A DNA stretch of 5,090 bases from contig DATFRD010000063.1 of NCBI GenBank assembly GCA_035263645.1, positions 1 through 5,090 on the forward strand. Direction: 5' to 3'. The translations under genes were made by a program, and so were the position numbers. This DNA is from CF-161 sp035263645. GTDB lineage: Bacteria > Chloroflexota > Dormibacteria > Dormibacterales > Dormibacteraceae. The notes under the pieces were generated by a model. The model worked only from the letters and a program-made list of their open reading frames with translations. It made no database searches and was not told the origin of the DNA. Shown here piece by piece: positions 1-5,090 of the stretch; within the stretch, counting starts at the first letter, position 1, and the number at the start of each line of letters is the position of its first letter.

Positions 1-572
1 TCGAGGCGTACCGCCGGAACCTCCCCGACCGCTGCTTCCACTGCAAGGAAGAGCTCTTCGAGACGCTGGAGCCGCTGCGAGGCCGGCTCGGCCTGGCCCA
101 CATCGCCTACGGCGCGACCGCCGACGACGCCGGCGACCACCGGCCGGGCCACGGCTCGGCCGTGCGCCGGGGCGTCCGTTTCCCACTGCTGGAGGCGGGC
201 ATGGGCAAGGGGGAGATCCGGGCCGCCGCCCGCCGCCTGGGCCTGCCGAACTGGGACAAGCCCTCGTTCGCCTGCCTCTCCTCCCGCATCCCGCACGGAA
301 CAGAGGTGACCGTCGAGGCGCTGAGCCGCGTCGACCGCGCCGAGTCGGCGCTGCGGGCGCTCGGCTTCCGCCAGGTCCGCGTCCGTCACCACCAGGACGT
401 GGCGCGGCTGGAGGTCGACCAGACCGAGATGGAGCTGGCGGTGGAGCTCCGTGAGCAGATCGTGGCGGGCGTCCGCGAGGCCGGATACACGTTCGTCGCC
501 CTCGACCTGGAGGGCTACTCGACCGGCAGCCTCAACCGGACCTGGAAGGCCAGGACCGCAGCGGACCGGTAG
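1..572 (+). CDS. larE: LarE-like ATP-dependent sulfur transferase, 5' partial
   Basis: This is the C-terminal 189 residues of a LarE-family PP-loop enzyme; the frame is open from base 3 and stops with TAG at 570-572. LarE adenylates the carboxylates of a pyridinium biscarboxylate mononucleotide and replaces them with thiocarboxylates, making the nickel-pincer cofactor of lactate racemase-type enzymes in the cytoplasm. Visible family landmarks, numbered from the first visible codon, are RCFHCK (Cys11, Cys14), the KPSFACLSSRIPHG block (Cys91, at the position of the sulfur-donating cysteine), VRHHQDVARLEV, and a C-terminal DLEGYSTGSLN. The family is usually about 270-280 residues, so roughly 80-90 residues with the SGGVDS ATP loop lie left of the window. 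Neighbouring larB and larC cannot be seen. Other PP-loop enzymes such as NadE or GuaA lack the ACLSSR and DLEGYxTGSLN blocks, so the family call is firm. The exact substrate is inferred from family. Confidence 0.92.
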   Translation, partial: EAYRRNLPDRCFHCKEELFETLEPLRGRLGLAHIAYGATADDAGDHRPGHGSAVRRGVRFPLLEAGMGKGEIRAAARRLGLPNWDKPSFACLSSRIPHGTEVTVEALSRVDRAESALRALGFRQVRVRHHQDVARLEVDQTEMELAVELREQIVAGVREAGYTFVALDLEGYSTGSLNRTWKARTAADR

Positions 573-590
573 GACGGGCCGGCGCTGGGT

Positions 591-623
591 GCTGAGCGAC
601 GTCCGCGCCCGCCGCGCCTCAGC
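591..623. terminator. possible bidirectional hairpin between convergent genes
   Basis: A 6-bp perfect inverted repeat (GCTGAG at 591-596, CTCAGC at 618-623) surrounds a GC-rich 21-nt loop and overlaps the stop codon of the minus-strand gene. It lies between the convergent larE and moeB ends, where a shared terminator would be expected. There is no T tract on either side, and 6-bp repeats occur often by chance in such GC-rich DNA, so this is only a candidate. Confidence 0.2.
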
Positions 624-1473
624 GGGCCGCGACCTCCGCCGGCGTCACCGACGGCTCCACGGCAGGGGCGCCGCAGAACTGCTCGTAGTCGATCAGGCCG
701 GTCACCGTCGGGTTGTCGCCGCACAGCGGGCACCCGGGATTCCGGCGCAGGTTGACCTTCCGGAAGTCCATGTCGATGCCCTCGAAGATCAGCAGCCTGC
801 CGATCATGCCGCGGCCGATCCCCAGGACGTGCTTGATCGTCTCGAAGGCCATCATCGAGCCGATGATGCCGGGCAGGACGCCGAAGACACCGGCCTCGGC
901 GCAGCTGGGCACCGCTCCGGGAGGCGGCGGGTTCGGGAACAGGCAGCGGTAGCAGCCCGTGCCCTTCGCGGCATCGAACATCGTCAGCTGGCCCTCGAAG
1001 CGGTAGATCGCGCCATGGACCAGCGGCTGCTCCAGGAAGTAGGCCGCGTCGTTGGCGAGGTACCGGGTCGGGAAGTTGTCCGTGCCGTCGATGACCACGT
1101 CGTACGGCCGAAAGACGTCGAGCGCGTTTTCGGAGTTGACGTGGAGCGCGTGCTTGACGACCTCCACGTCGCGGTTGAGCGAGCGGATCGTGTCCTCGGC
1201 CGAGTCCACCTTGGGCCGGCCCAGGTCGTCGGTGCCGTGCAGCAGCTGGCGCTGCAGGTTGCTGGCGTCCACGACGTCGAAGTCGACGATGCCGATCTTC
1301 CCCACCCCGGCCGCGGCGAGGTACATCGCCGCGGGAGAGCCCAGACCCCCGGCGCCGAGGAGCAGCACGCTCGTGTTCAGCAGCTTGCGCTGGCCGGCGC
1401 CGCCGACCTCCGGGAGGATCAGGTGCCGGGCATAGCGCTGGACCTGCTCGGGAGTGAATCCAGTCGATGCCAT
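619..1473 (-). CDS. moeB: MoeB/ThiF-type E1-like adenylyltransferase
   Basis: This 284-residue protein belongs to the HesA/MoeB/ThiF family. It adenylates the C-terminal glycine of a small ubiquitin-like sulfur carrier (MoaD for molybdopterin, ThiS for thiazole, or a relative) so that the carrier can become a thiocarboxylate. It shows the nucleotide-binding GAGGLGSP at residues 40-47, DFDVVDASNLQRQ at 64-76 with the catalytic-type Arg75, Lys88, and the GTDNFPTRY block with Asp132. Zinc is likely bound by Cys174/Cys177 (CYRC) and Cys248/Cys251 (CPLC); Cys191 sits in the mobile loop. The N-terminus TPEQVQRYARHLILPEVG matches the usual family start and supports the ATG at 1473. The tail ends shortly after the LIDYEQFCG linker, which in MoeZ-type proteins leads to a rhodanese domain; that domain is absent, so the sulfur must come from a separate protein. 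No Shine-Dalgarno precedes the start. The carrier partner is not in the window, so MoeB versus ThiF is unresolved. Confidence 0.93.
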   Translation of the reverse strand: MASTGFTPEQVQRYARHLILPEVGGAGQRKLLNTSVLLLGAGGLGSPAAMYLAAAGVGKIGIVDFDVVDASNLQRQLLHGTDDLGRPKVDSAEDTIRSLNRDVEVVKHALHVNSENALDVFRPYDVVIDGTDNFPTRYLANDAAYFLEQPLVHGAIYRFEGQLTMFDAAKGTGCYRCLFPNPPPPGAVPSCAEAGVFGVLPGIIGSMMAFETIKHVLGIGRGMIGRLLIFEGIDMDFRKVNLRRNPGCPLCGDNPTVTGLIDYEQFCGAPAVEPSVTPAEVAAR

Positions 1474-1481
1474 TTCAGTGG

Positions 1482-1487
1482 ATGGTA
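1482..1487 (-). promoter_or_regulatory. candidate -10 box for moeB, near-leaderless
   Basis: On the minus strand TACCAT (TANNNT pattern) ends 8 nt before the moeB ATG. That spacing places transcription initiation at or within a few bases of the start codon, and no Shine-Dalgarno lies between them, as expected for a leaderless mRNA. No convincing -35 hexamer was found at 16-18 bp upstream. Confidence 0.4.
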
Positions 1488-1552
1488 CCTGCCCCCGCGA
1501 GCCCGGTATTCCTGCCGCCGGAGCCGCCCGGCCCCGTCCCTCGGCCCCTACC

Positions 1553-1558
1553 TAGAAT
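1553..1558 (+). promoter_or_regulatory. candidate -10 box for the 1570-3849 operon
   Basis: TAGAAT matches the TATAAT consensus at five of six bases and ends 11 nt before the ATG at 1570, so the predicted 5' leader is only a few bases. The only purine-rich stretch (GGAG at 1566-1569) abuts the ATG directly, too close for a normal Shine-Dalgarno. No recognisable -35 is present at the usual distance. Confidence 0.4.
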
Positions 1559-1569
1559 GCAGCCTGGAG

Positions 1570-2457
1570 ATGGAACCCGAGTACCTCGACGACGAGCAGA
1601 TCATCGCCCTGTACAACAAGGTGCGGACCGGGCGGCGGTCCTGGCCGGCCGGCATCTGGGGCAGCCCGGCCGCCCTCCAGTACGCGGTGACGATCTTCGA
1701 GTACTGGATCCACAACGTCATGGGCTGGAAGGGCTGGCCGGACGCGCGCACGCGCGTGAACCCGGTGCTGCTGGAGGAGCACCGGCTGGCGGACATCGTG
1801 GACAACGTCTTCCTGCCCGAGTTCGGCGAGGACTGGCTGGACTTCGAGGTGGTGCTCAACGAGTCGATGCGGCTGTCGGAGGACGAGAGCTGGGGGCCGG
1901 ACCTGACCGACCGCCAGGAGCGGGTGGAGGCCGCGTTCGAGCACGCCTTCGAGCAGATCATCGGCTCGCCCAAGACGCAGCCGCGCCTGCTGCCGATCTA
2001 CCACCGCTTCCGCAACCACCTGATGCGGATGTGGGGGGCGTTCCAGGAGGCCCAGGCGGAGCACGACAAGGCGGAGCGGGAGGCGGCCGAGCGGTTCTGG
2101 AACGGGCTGCGGCTGATCCGGGCCACCCGCGCGCGGACCGCAGAGCAGTGGTCGATCGTGAACGACGAGGACGAGCGGCTGGGCGAGCTTTCGATGGTGT
2201 GGGGCGATCCTCACCCGTACTGCCTGATCGTGCTCGACGAGCAGCTCTCGGGCGAGCGCGGCACATGGGAGCAGGTGATCTGGAGGCTGGAGCAGGAGAT
2301 CCTGGTGGAGGAGCCGGGGGTGGTCAGCTACTCGGTCTGGCAGAAGGGCTTCGTCGGCGAGTTCTACCGCTGCGCCGACTGCGGCGAGCTGCACAGCCAG
2401 TTCGACGACGATCCCGCGGACGACCTGCGCCTCGACCTCCACGATGACGACGGCTAG
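1570..2457 (+). CDS. uncharacterised 295-aa protein with C-terminal CxxC
   Basis: I do not recognise this family. The product is an acidic, apparently soluble protein of 295 residues with no signal peptide or membrane segment. Residues 20-60 are tryptophan- and aromatic-rich (several Trp around WPAGIW, FEYWIHNVMGWKGW). Residues about 115-185 look mostly helical, with a charged segment near 158-176 (EAQAEHDKAEREAAER) that could form a short coiled coil. A RCADCGELH element (Cys268, Cys271, His275) near the end resembles half of a zinc site, and the tail is Asp-rich. ATG 1570 is preferred: no ATG or GTG in this frame lies in the intergenic stretch, and further upstream the frame only runs antisense through moeB as Arg/Ala-rich shadow sequence. 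The last 14 nt overlap the nitrilase start, implying co-transcription and probably translational coupling. Amino-acid composition is balanced and protein-like, unlike the other frames here, so it is very likely a real gene of unknown function. Confidence 0.82.
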   Translation: MEPEYLDDEQIIALYNKVRTGRRSWPAGIWGSPAALQYAVTIFEYWIHNVMGWKGWPDARTRVNPVLLEEHRLADIVDNVFLPEFGEDWLDFEVVLNESMRLSEDESWGPDLTDRQERVEAAFEHAFEQIIGSPKTQPRLLPIYHRFRNHLMRMWGAFQEAQAEHDKAEREAAERFWNGLRLIRATRARTAEQWSIVNDEDERLGELSMVWGDPHPYCLIVLDEQLSGERGTWEQVIWRLEQEILVEEPGVVSYSVWQKGFVGEFYRCADCGELHSQFDDDPADDLRLDLHDDDG

Positions 2458-3388
2458 CGCCGTCGTTCGTGCCGCCGTCGTCCAGGCCGCCTCGGTCGCG
2501 TTCGACCGCGAGCGGACGCTTGCCAAGCTCGAGGACCTCGCCGCCGACGCTGCGCGGGCCGGCGCTCGCCTGGCCGTCTTCCCCGAGGCGTTCGTCGGCG
2601 GGTACCCGCGCGGACTGACGTTCGGGACCGTCGTGGGCGAGCGTACGGCGGATGGCCGCGACCAGTTCCGGCGCTACTGGGAGGCGGCCGTCGACGTGCC
2701 CGGCCCGGCCGTGGACCGGCTGGCGCGTCTGGCCACGGCCACCGGCCTGCACCTGGTCGTGGGCGTGGTGGAGCGAGAGGGCGGGACGCTCTACTGCACG
2801 GTCCTCTTCCTCTCACCAGCCGGCTACCTGGGCAGGCACCGCAAGCTGATGCCGACCGGGGCGGAGCGGCTGGTCTGGGGATTCGGGGACGGCTCGACGC
2901 TCCCCGTGCTGGACACGCCGCTGGGCCGGCTGGGCGCGGTGATCTGCTGGGAGAACTACATGCCGCTGCTGCGGACGGCGATGTACGCGAGGGGCGTCCA
3001 GCTCTACTGCGCCCCGACCGCCGATTCCCGCGAGACGTGGCTGCCGACCGTCCGCCACATCGCGATGGAGGGGCGGTGCTTCGTGCTGTCGTGCTGCCAG
3101 TTCGCGCGCCGCGGCGACTACCCCGCGGACCTGCCCAACGCCCTGGCGGAGGGAGCCGACGACGTGCTGATGCGCGGCGGCAGCTGCATCGTGGGTCCGC
3201 TGGGCCAGGTCATGACCGGCCCCGACCACGAGGGAGAGACGATCCTCTGCGCGGACCTCGACCTCGCGGAGATCACGAGGGCGAAGTTCGATTTCGACGC
3301 GGTCGGCCACTACGCGCGGCCGGACGTCTTCCGGCTGGTGGTGGACGAGACGCCGCGCCGGCCCGTGTCATGGGAGGTTCCGGAATGA
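2444..3388 (+). CDS. nitrilase (carbon-nitrogen hydrolase superfamily)
   Basis: This 314-residue cytoplasmic enzyme belongs to the nitrilase branch of the carbon-nitrogen hydrolases, which convert a nitrile R-CN to the acid and ammonia through a cysteine thioimidate. The full catalytic set is visible: Glu48 in FPEAFVGGYPRG, Lys134 in HRKLMPTGAERLVWG, and Cys168 in VICWENYMPLLR; Glu141 fits the additional conserved glutamate. The CWEN-MPL signature is typical of true nitrilases, as opposed to most amidases and carbamoylases of the superfamily. The C-terminal GHYARPDVFRL block is also conserved. Length is close to the usual 310-350. The start ATG lies inside the preceding gene with a 14-nt overlap and no Shine-Dalgarno, so translation probably depends on reinitiation after the upstream gene. 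The stop overlaps the next start as ATGA. Aliphatic versus aromatic preference, or a cyanide or amide substrate, cannot be read from the sequence. Confidence 0.93.
   Translation: MTTASAVVRAAVVQAASVAFDRERTLAKLEDLAADAARAGARLAVFPEAFVGGYPRGLTFGTVVGERTADGRDQFRRYWEAAVDVPGPAVDRLARLATATGLHLVVGVVEREGGTLYCTVLFLSPAGYLGRHRKLMPTGAERLVWGFGDGSTLPVLDTPLGRLGAVICWENYMPLLRTAMYARGVQLYCAPTADSRETWLPTVRHIAMEGRCFVLSCCQFARRGDYPADLPNALAEGADDVLMRGGSCIVGPLGQVMTGPDHEGETILCADLDLAEITRAKFDFDAVGHYARPDVFRLVVDETPRRPVSWEVPE
3372..3377 (+). promoter_or_regulatory. strong Shine-Dalgarno for the DinB-like gene
   Basis: GGGAGG lies inside the nitrilase 3' end, 7 nt before the ATG at 3385. It fixes this start within a much longer open frame and is the only clear ribosome binding site seen in the window. 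Confidence 0.75.
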
Positions 3389-3849
3389 GCGAGGACGTCG
3401 TCGCCGAGCTGCGGGCCGACCTCGAGGAGCTGGCCGAGGTCGTTCGCCGGCTGCCGGCCGAGCAGCTGGAGCTCCGGCCGGCGGAGCCGCAGGGCTGGAC
3501 GGCCCGGCAGGTGCTGGCGCACCTGGCCGACTTCGAGCTGATGGCCGCGGTGCGCGTCCGCACCGTGCTGTCGGTGGACCGGCCGGCGCTGGCGTCGTAT
3601 GGCCAGGAGGAGTTCACCGACCGGTTCTCCGCTCTGGAGACGGCCGAGGAGGCGCTCGAGCGGTTCGAGGTCAACCGGAGGGCGACCCTGCGCGTGGTTG
3701 CGGCGCTGGCGCCGGCTGACCTGGAGCGGGTCGGCGTCCACCCGCAGCGCGGCGAGGAGCCGCTCCGAAGAACGCTGGAGATGCTGGCCCGGCACGACCG
3801 GGCGCACCTCGACCAGCTGGTCCGCGCGGCCCGCGCGATCGGCGGGTAG
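3385..3849 (+). CDS. DinB-like metal-binding four-helix protein
   Basis: This 154-residue protein fits the DinB / mycothiol-dependent maleylpyruvate isomerase-like superfamily, small four-helix bundles that hold a divalent metal with three histidines. The expected triad is visible: His46 in GWTARQVLAHLADFE, and His137 and His141 in LARHDRAHLDQL near the C-terminus. The N-terminal half has the typical amphipathic opening helix and the RLPAEQL...W motif order. Members include thiol-dependent S-transferases and isomerases using mycothiol, bacillithiol or glutathione, and many of unknown activity. The name DinB does not imply DNA-damage induction here. The ATG overlaps the nitrilase stop as ATGA and has a strong Shine-Dalgarno 7 nt upstream, so the frame that stays open further upstream is a shadow. 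It is the last protein gene of the operon, 42 bp before a tRNA gene. A thiol-transfer role alongside the nitrilase is possible but inferred only from position. Confidence 0.85.
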   Translation: MSEDVVAELRADLEELAEVVRRLPAEQLELRPAEPQGWTARQVLAHLADFELMAAVRVRTVLSVDRPALASYGQEEFTDRFSALETAEEALERFEVNRRATLRVVAALAPADLERVGVHPQRGEEPLRRTLEMLARHDRAHLDQLVRAARAIGG

Positions 3850-3852
3850 ACT
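3847..3852 (+). promoter_or_regulatory. weak candidate -10 box for tRNA-Ser
   Basis: TAGACT (four of six matches to TATAAT) overlaps the stop codon of the DinB-like gene and sits 39 nt before the tRNA 5' end, giving a plausible short precursor leader. No matching -35 was found, so the tRNA could equally be read from the upstream operon. Confidence 0.25.
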
Positions 3853-3891
3853 GTATCGACTCGTGTGAGGACCGGGTCGCCGGGCCCCGCC

Positions 3892-3984
3892 GGGGAGGTG
3901 GCTGAGTGGTCGAAAGCGCCCGCCTGCTAAGCGGGTAGGGGGTGTTGAGCTCCCTCGAGGGTTCGAATCCCTCCCTTCCCGCCA
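3892..3984 (+). tRNA. tRNA-Ser (anticodon GCU)
   Basis: This class II tRNA of 93 nt, including an encoded 3' CCA at 3982-3984, reads AGC and AGU codons. The acceptor stem pairs 3892-3898 with 3974-3980 (7 bp, one G-T wobble) and the discriminator is G at 3981, as expected for serine. The anticodon stem is 3919-3923 with 3931-3935 around loop CTGCTAA, placing GCT at 3926-3928. A long variable arm (about 3936-3956) forms a 5-6-bp stem. The T arm pairs 3957-3961 with 3969-3973 around TTCGAAT. The D arm has the usual GGCTGAGTGGTCGAAAG pattern. It looks intact and functional. Confidence 0.97.
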
Positions 3985-4000
3985 GCGACTGAAAGGCCCG

Positions 4001-4028
4001 GGATCGGCTCAGCGCAGCCCTTCGATCC
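4001..4028. terminator. possible hairpin between tRNA and hydrolase ends
   Basis: GGATCG at 4001-4006 and CGATCC at 4023-4028 form a 6-bp inverted repeat that straddles the stop codon of the minus-strand hydrolase, at the meeting point of convergent transcripts. It lacks a T tract, and an alternative small stem (GGCT 4006-4009 with AGCC 4016-4019) competes with it. The evidence is weak. Confidence 0.2.
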
Positions 4029-4515
4029 AGTCGGCGGCGGCCGCCAGCGCCTCATCGAGTCCGCCTTTGAGTGTATGACCGGTGCCGGGCAGGGTCACGA
4101 CCCTCACCTCCCGCAGCTTGCCGGCTTCACGGCGCAGCTCGGCCGGCGAGCCGAACGGGTCGGACTCGCCCTGGACGATCAGCACGGGACACCGGATCAG
4201 CGGCCAGTGCTCCGTCCGAAGCTGCTGTGGAAAGCCGGGCCTGTGGAGCGGATACGCGAACAGGAGCAGGCCCGCGAAGCGGCGCCCGGAGTCGGCGGCG
4301 GCCAGGCTGGCAACCCGCCCGCCGTAGGAGCGGCCGCCCACCACGACGTCCGGACCGTAGCCGGACTGGTCCAGGTAGACCGGGACCGCCCGCTCGGCGT
4401 TGCCGCCCGGCAGCTGGACAGGGCGGGCCTCGATGCCCCGTGCGGCCAGCCCGGCCACGTATGGCCGGAGCGACGAAGCACCGCCGGAGGCGCCCGGCGC
4501 CAGGAACACCTTCAT
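4009..4515 (-). CDS. small alpha/beta hydrolase, TEX30/KANL3-like
   Basis: This 168-residue protein looks like the compact alpha/beta-hydrolase family related to eukaryotic TEX30/KANL3 (predicted hydrolases of the COG3571 type). The candidate triad is Ser63 in the nucleophile elbow GGRSYGGRVAS, Asp119 in QGESDPFGS, and His147 in PGTGHTLKG. The AYPLHRPGFPQQLRTEHWP segment is characteristic of this family and helps separate it from lipases and haloalkane dehalogenases. It has no signal peptide, so it acts in the cytoplasm; the substrate is unknown. It is somewhat shorter than typical relatives (around 200 residues), but the N-terminus MKVFLAPGASGG matches the first strand and oxyanion region, so the ATG at 4515 is natural and the protein is probably complete. 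It starts 3 nt after the stop of the upstream oxidoreductase with no Shine-Dalgarno, suggesting translational coupling in one transcript. Confidence 0.85.
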   Translation of the reverse strand: MKVFLAPGASGGASSLRPYVAGLAARGIEARPVQLPGGNAERAVPVYLDQSGYGPDVVVGGRSYGGRVASLAAADSGRRFAGLLLFAYPLHRPGFPQQLRTEHWPLIRCPVLIVQGESDPFGSPAELRREAGKLREVRVVTLPGTGHTLKGGLDEALAAAADWIEGLR

Positions 4516-4518
4516 GCG

Positions 4519-5090
4519 CTACGAGTGGGGGGTGACGAGGTACTTCTTGCCGGTGGCCTGCCGAGCGTAGACGGCGATGGCGTCCAGCCGCAGTGCGCCG
4601 GCCAGCGATACCTCGTCGGTGAACGAGCTGGCGAACGTGGTGGTCAGCTCCTCGGCCACCCGCCGGCGCATCGCAGCCACTTTCTCCGGCCCTGCCTTCT
4701 GGAGGAACGGGGTGAGCAGCCAGCCGCCGACGCCCCACGCCGTCCCGAAGCTGCGCGTCAGCTCGGTGGGGCGGCGGTCGAGGGCGCCGTAGATATAGAC
4801 CTGCTTGTGGACCGACGACCCGTACCGGCTGTACTCGGCGCCCGCGCTGATCGCCGCCTCCATGCAGGCGAGGATCCGGCTGGCCAGCTCGCCCCCACCG
4901 ACAGCGTCGAATGCCAGGGTGGCTGAGGTGGCCCGTAGCGCCTCGATCAGGTCGCCCATGAATGCGTCCGACGACGAGTCGCACACGTGGGCGGCGCCGG
5001 CGGAGCGAAGCAGCTCCACCTGCGCCGGCGAGCGCACGATGTTGACCAGCGGGATCTGGTCTTCGATGCACAGCCGGTTGAGCATCTGGC
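4519..5090 (-). CDS. MDR-family zinc-binding dehydrogenase-like protein, 5' partial
   Basis: These are the C-terminal ~189 residues of a medium-chain dehydrogenase/reductase (quinone oxidoreductase-like). The frame stays open to the window edge, and the Met at 5085 is preceded in frame by Gln in what looks like the helix after the missing glycine-rich nucleotide loop, so it is not a start. Visible are Rossmann-fold elements: IPLVNIVRSPAQVELLRSAG followed by AAHVCDSS (the second strand region binding the NAD(P)H ribose side), TLAFDAVGGGELASRIL, and VYIYGALDRRPTEL. A C-terminal part then completes the catalytic domain and ends in YLVTPHS. The N-terminal GroES-like domain lies right of the window, so neither catalytic zinc ligands nor cofactor preference can be judged. 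Such enzymes reduce enones or quinones or oxidise alcohols with NAD(P)H. It is probably co-transcribed with the hydrolase that follows 3 nt later. The substrate is unknown. Confidence 0.88.
   Translation of the reverse strand, partial: QMLNRLCIEDQIPLVNIVRSPAQVELLRSAGAAHVCDSSSDAFMGDLIEALRATSATLAFDAVGGGELASRILACMEAAISAGAEYSRYGSSVHKQVYIYGALDRRPTELTRSFGTAWGVGGWLLTPFLQKAGPEKVAAMRRRVAEELTTTFASSFTDEVSLAGALRLDAIAVYARQATGKKYLVTPHS

Noticed and set aside
451..1569. A long plus-strand open frame (from 451 in larE, through moeB antisense, into the 1570 gene), which could suggest a 668-aa protein.
   Set aside because: The upstream two-thirds is the antisense of a clear MoeB gene and reads as Arg/Ala/His-rich low-complexity sequence. 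Protein-like composition begins only around 1570, after a plausible -10 box.
1467..2447. A 326-aa plus-strand frame overlapping the unknown protein gene.
   Set aside because: It is Pro/Arg/Gly/Ala-rich with no recognisable motif, typical of the +2/+3 shadow of a GC-rich gene; the other frame has balanced composition.
1552..2526. A 324-aa minus-strand frame opposite the unknown protein gene and the nitrilase start.
   Set aside because: Its Leu/Val/Arg/Pro/His-rich composition mirrors the codon pattern of the plus-strand genes, it crosses the boundary of two real genes, and it has no domain signature.
3037..3384. Upstream extension of the DinB-like frame into the nitrilase gene.
   Set aside because: The extension is Arg/Gly/Pro-rich shadow of the nitrilase. 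The ATG at 3385 has a strong Shine-Dalgarno and an ATGA overlap, and the fold begins there.
3892..4010. The tRNA 3' end as a possible integration site (att) for a mobile element.
   Set aside because: No integrase, phage gene or repeat of the tRNA 3' end was seen downstream; the next genes are ordinary metabolic genes of similar composition.
4075..4926. A 283-aa plus-strand frame opposite the hydrolase and oxidoreductase.
   Set aside because: It is antisense to two genes with clear family motifs and spans their junction; its composition is Gly/Ala/Arg-rich without motifs.
4127..5071. A 314-aa minus-strand frame overlapping the same two genes.
   Set aside because: It is an Arg/Gly/Pro-rich shadow in a different frame. 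The hydrolase and MDR motifs lie in the other frames.

Overview
The window is uniformly GC-rich, with G/C-ending codons and short gaps or overlaps between genes, so it is a dense bacterial chromosome segment. GC content, the codon-third-position bias, an encoded-CCA tRNA-Ser and start codons that mostly lack a Shine-Dalgarno sequence suggest a high-GC actinobacterial-type genome, possibly one of the deep-branching lineages such as Thermoleophilia. This placement is an inference from composition; no marker gene fixes it. No insertion sequence, phage gene or CRISPR array was seen.

Layout, left to right. (1) Positions 1-572, plus strand: the C-terminal two-thirds of a LarE-type PP-loop sulfur transferase, cut by the window edge. 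(2) Positions 619-1473, minus strand and convergent with it: a MoeB/ThiF-type E1-like adenylyltransferase. (3) A 96-bp divergent intergenic region (1474-1569) with a TANNNT box just upstream of each start codon. (4) Positions 1570-3849, plus strand: a three-gene run with overlapping ends. It holds an unrecognised 295-aa protein, a nitrilase with a complete Glu-Lys-Cys catalytic set, and a small DinB-like metal-binding four-helix protein. (5) Positions 3892-3984: tRNA-Ser(GCU). (6) Positions 4009-5090, minus strand: a small TEX30/KANL3-like alpha/beta hydrolase, preceded 3 nt upstream by the C-terminal part of an MDR-family (zinc-binding dehydrogenase-like) oxidoreductase that runs off the right edge.

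Functionally, the left end carries two adenylating sulfur-chemistry enzymes. LarE inserts sulfur into the nickel-pincer nucleotide precursor, and MoeB activates a ThiS/MoaD-like carrier. They are convergent, so they are neighbours but not one operon. The central operon couples a nitrile- or amide-hydrolysing enzyme to a small DinB-fold protein and to a protein of unknown role, which is the least explained item here. The right-hand pair is a redox enzyme with a hydrolase. I saw no clear sign of a new multi-gene system. The better leads are the unknown protein linked to the nitrilase, the three-cysteine pattern of LarE, and the near-leaderless divergent promoters.
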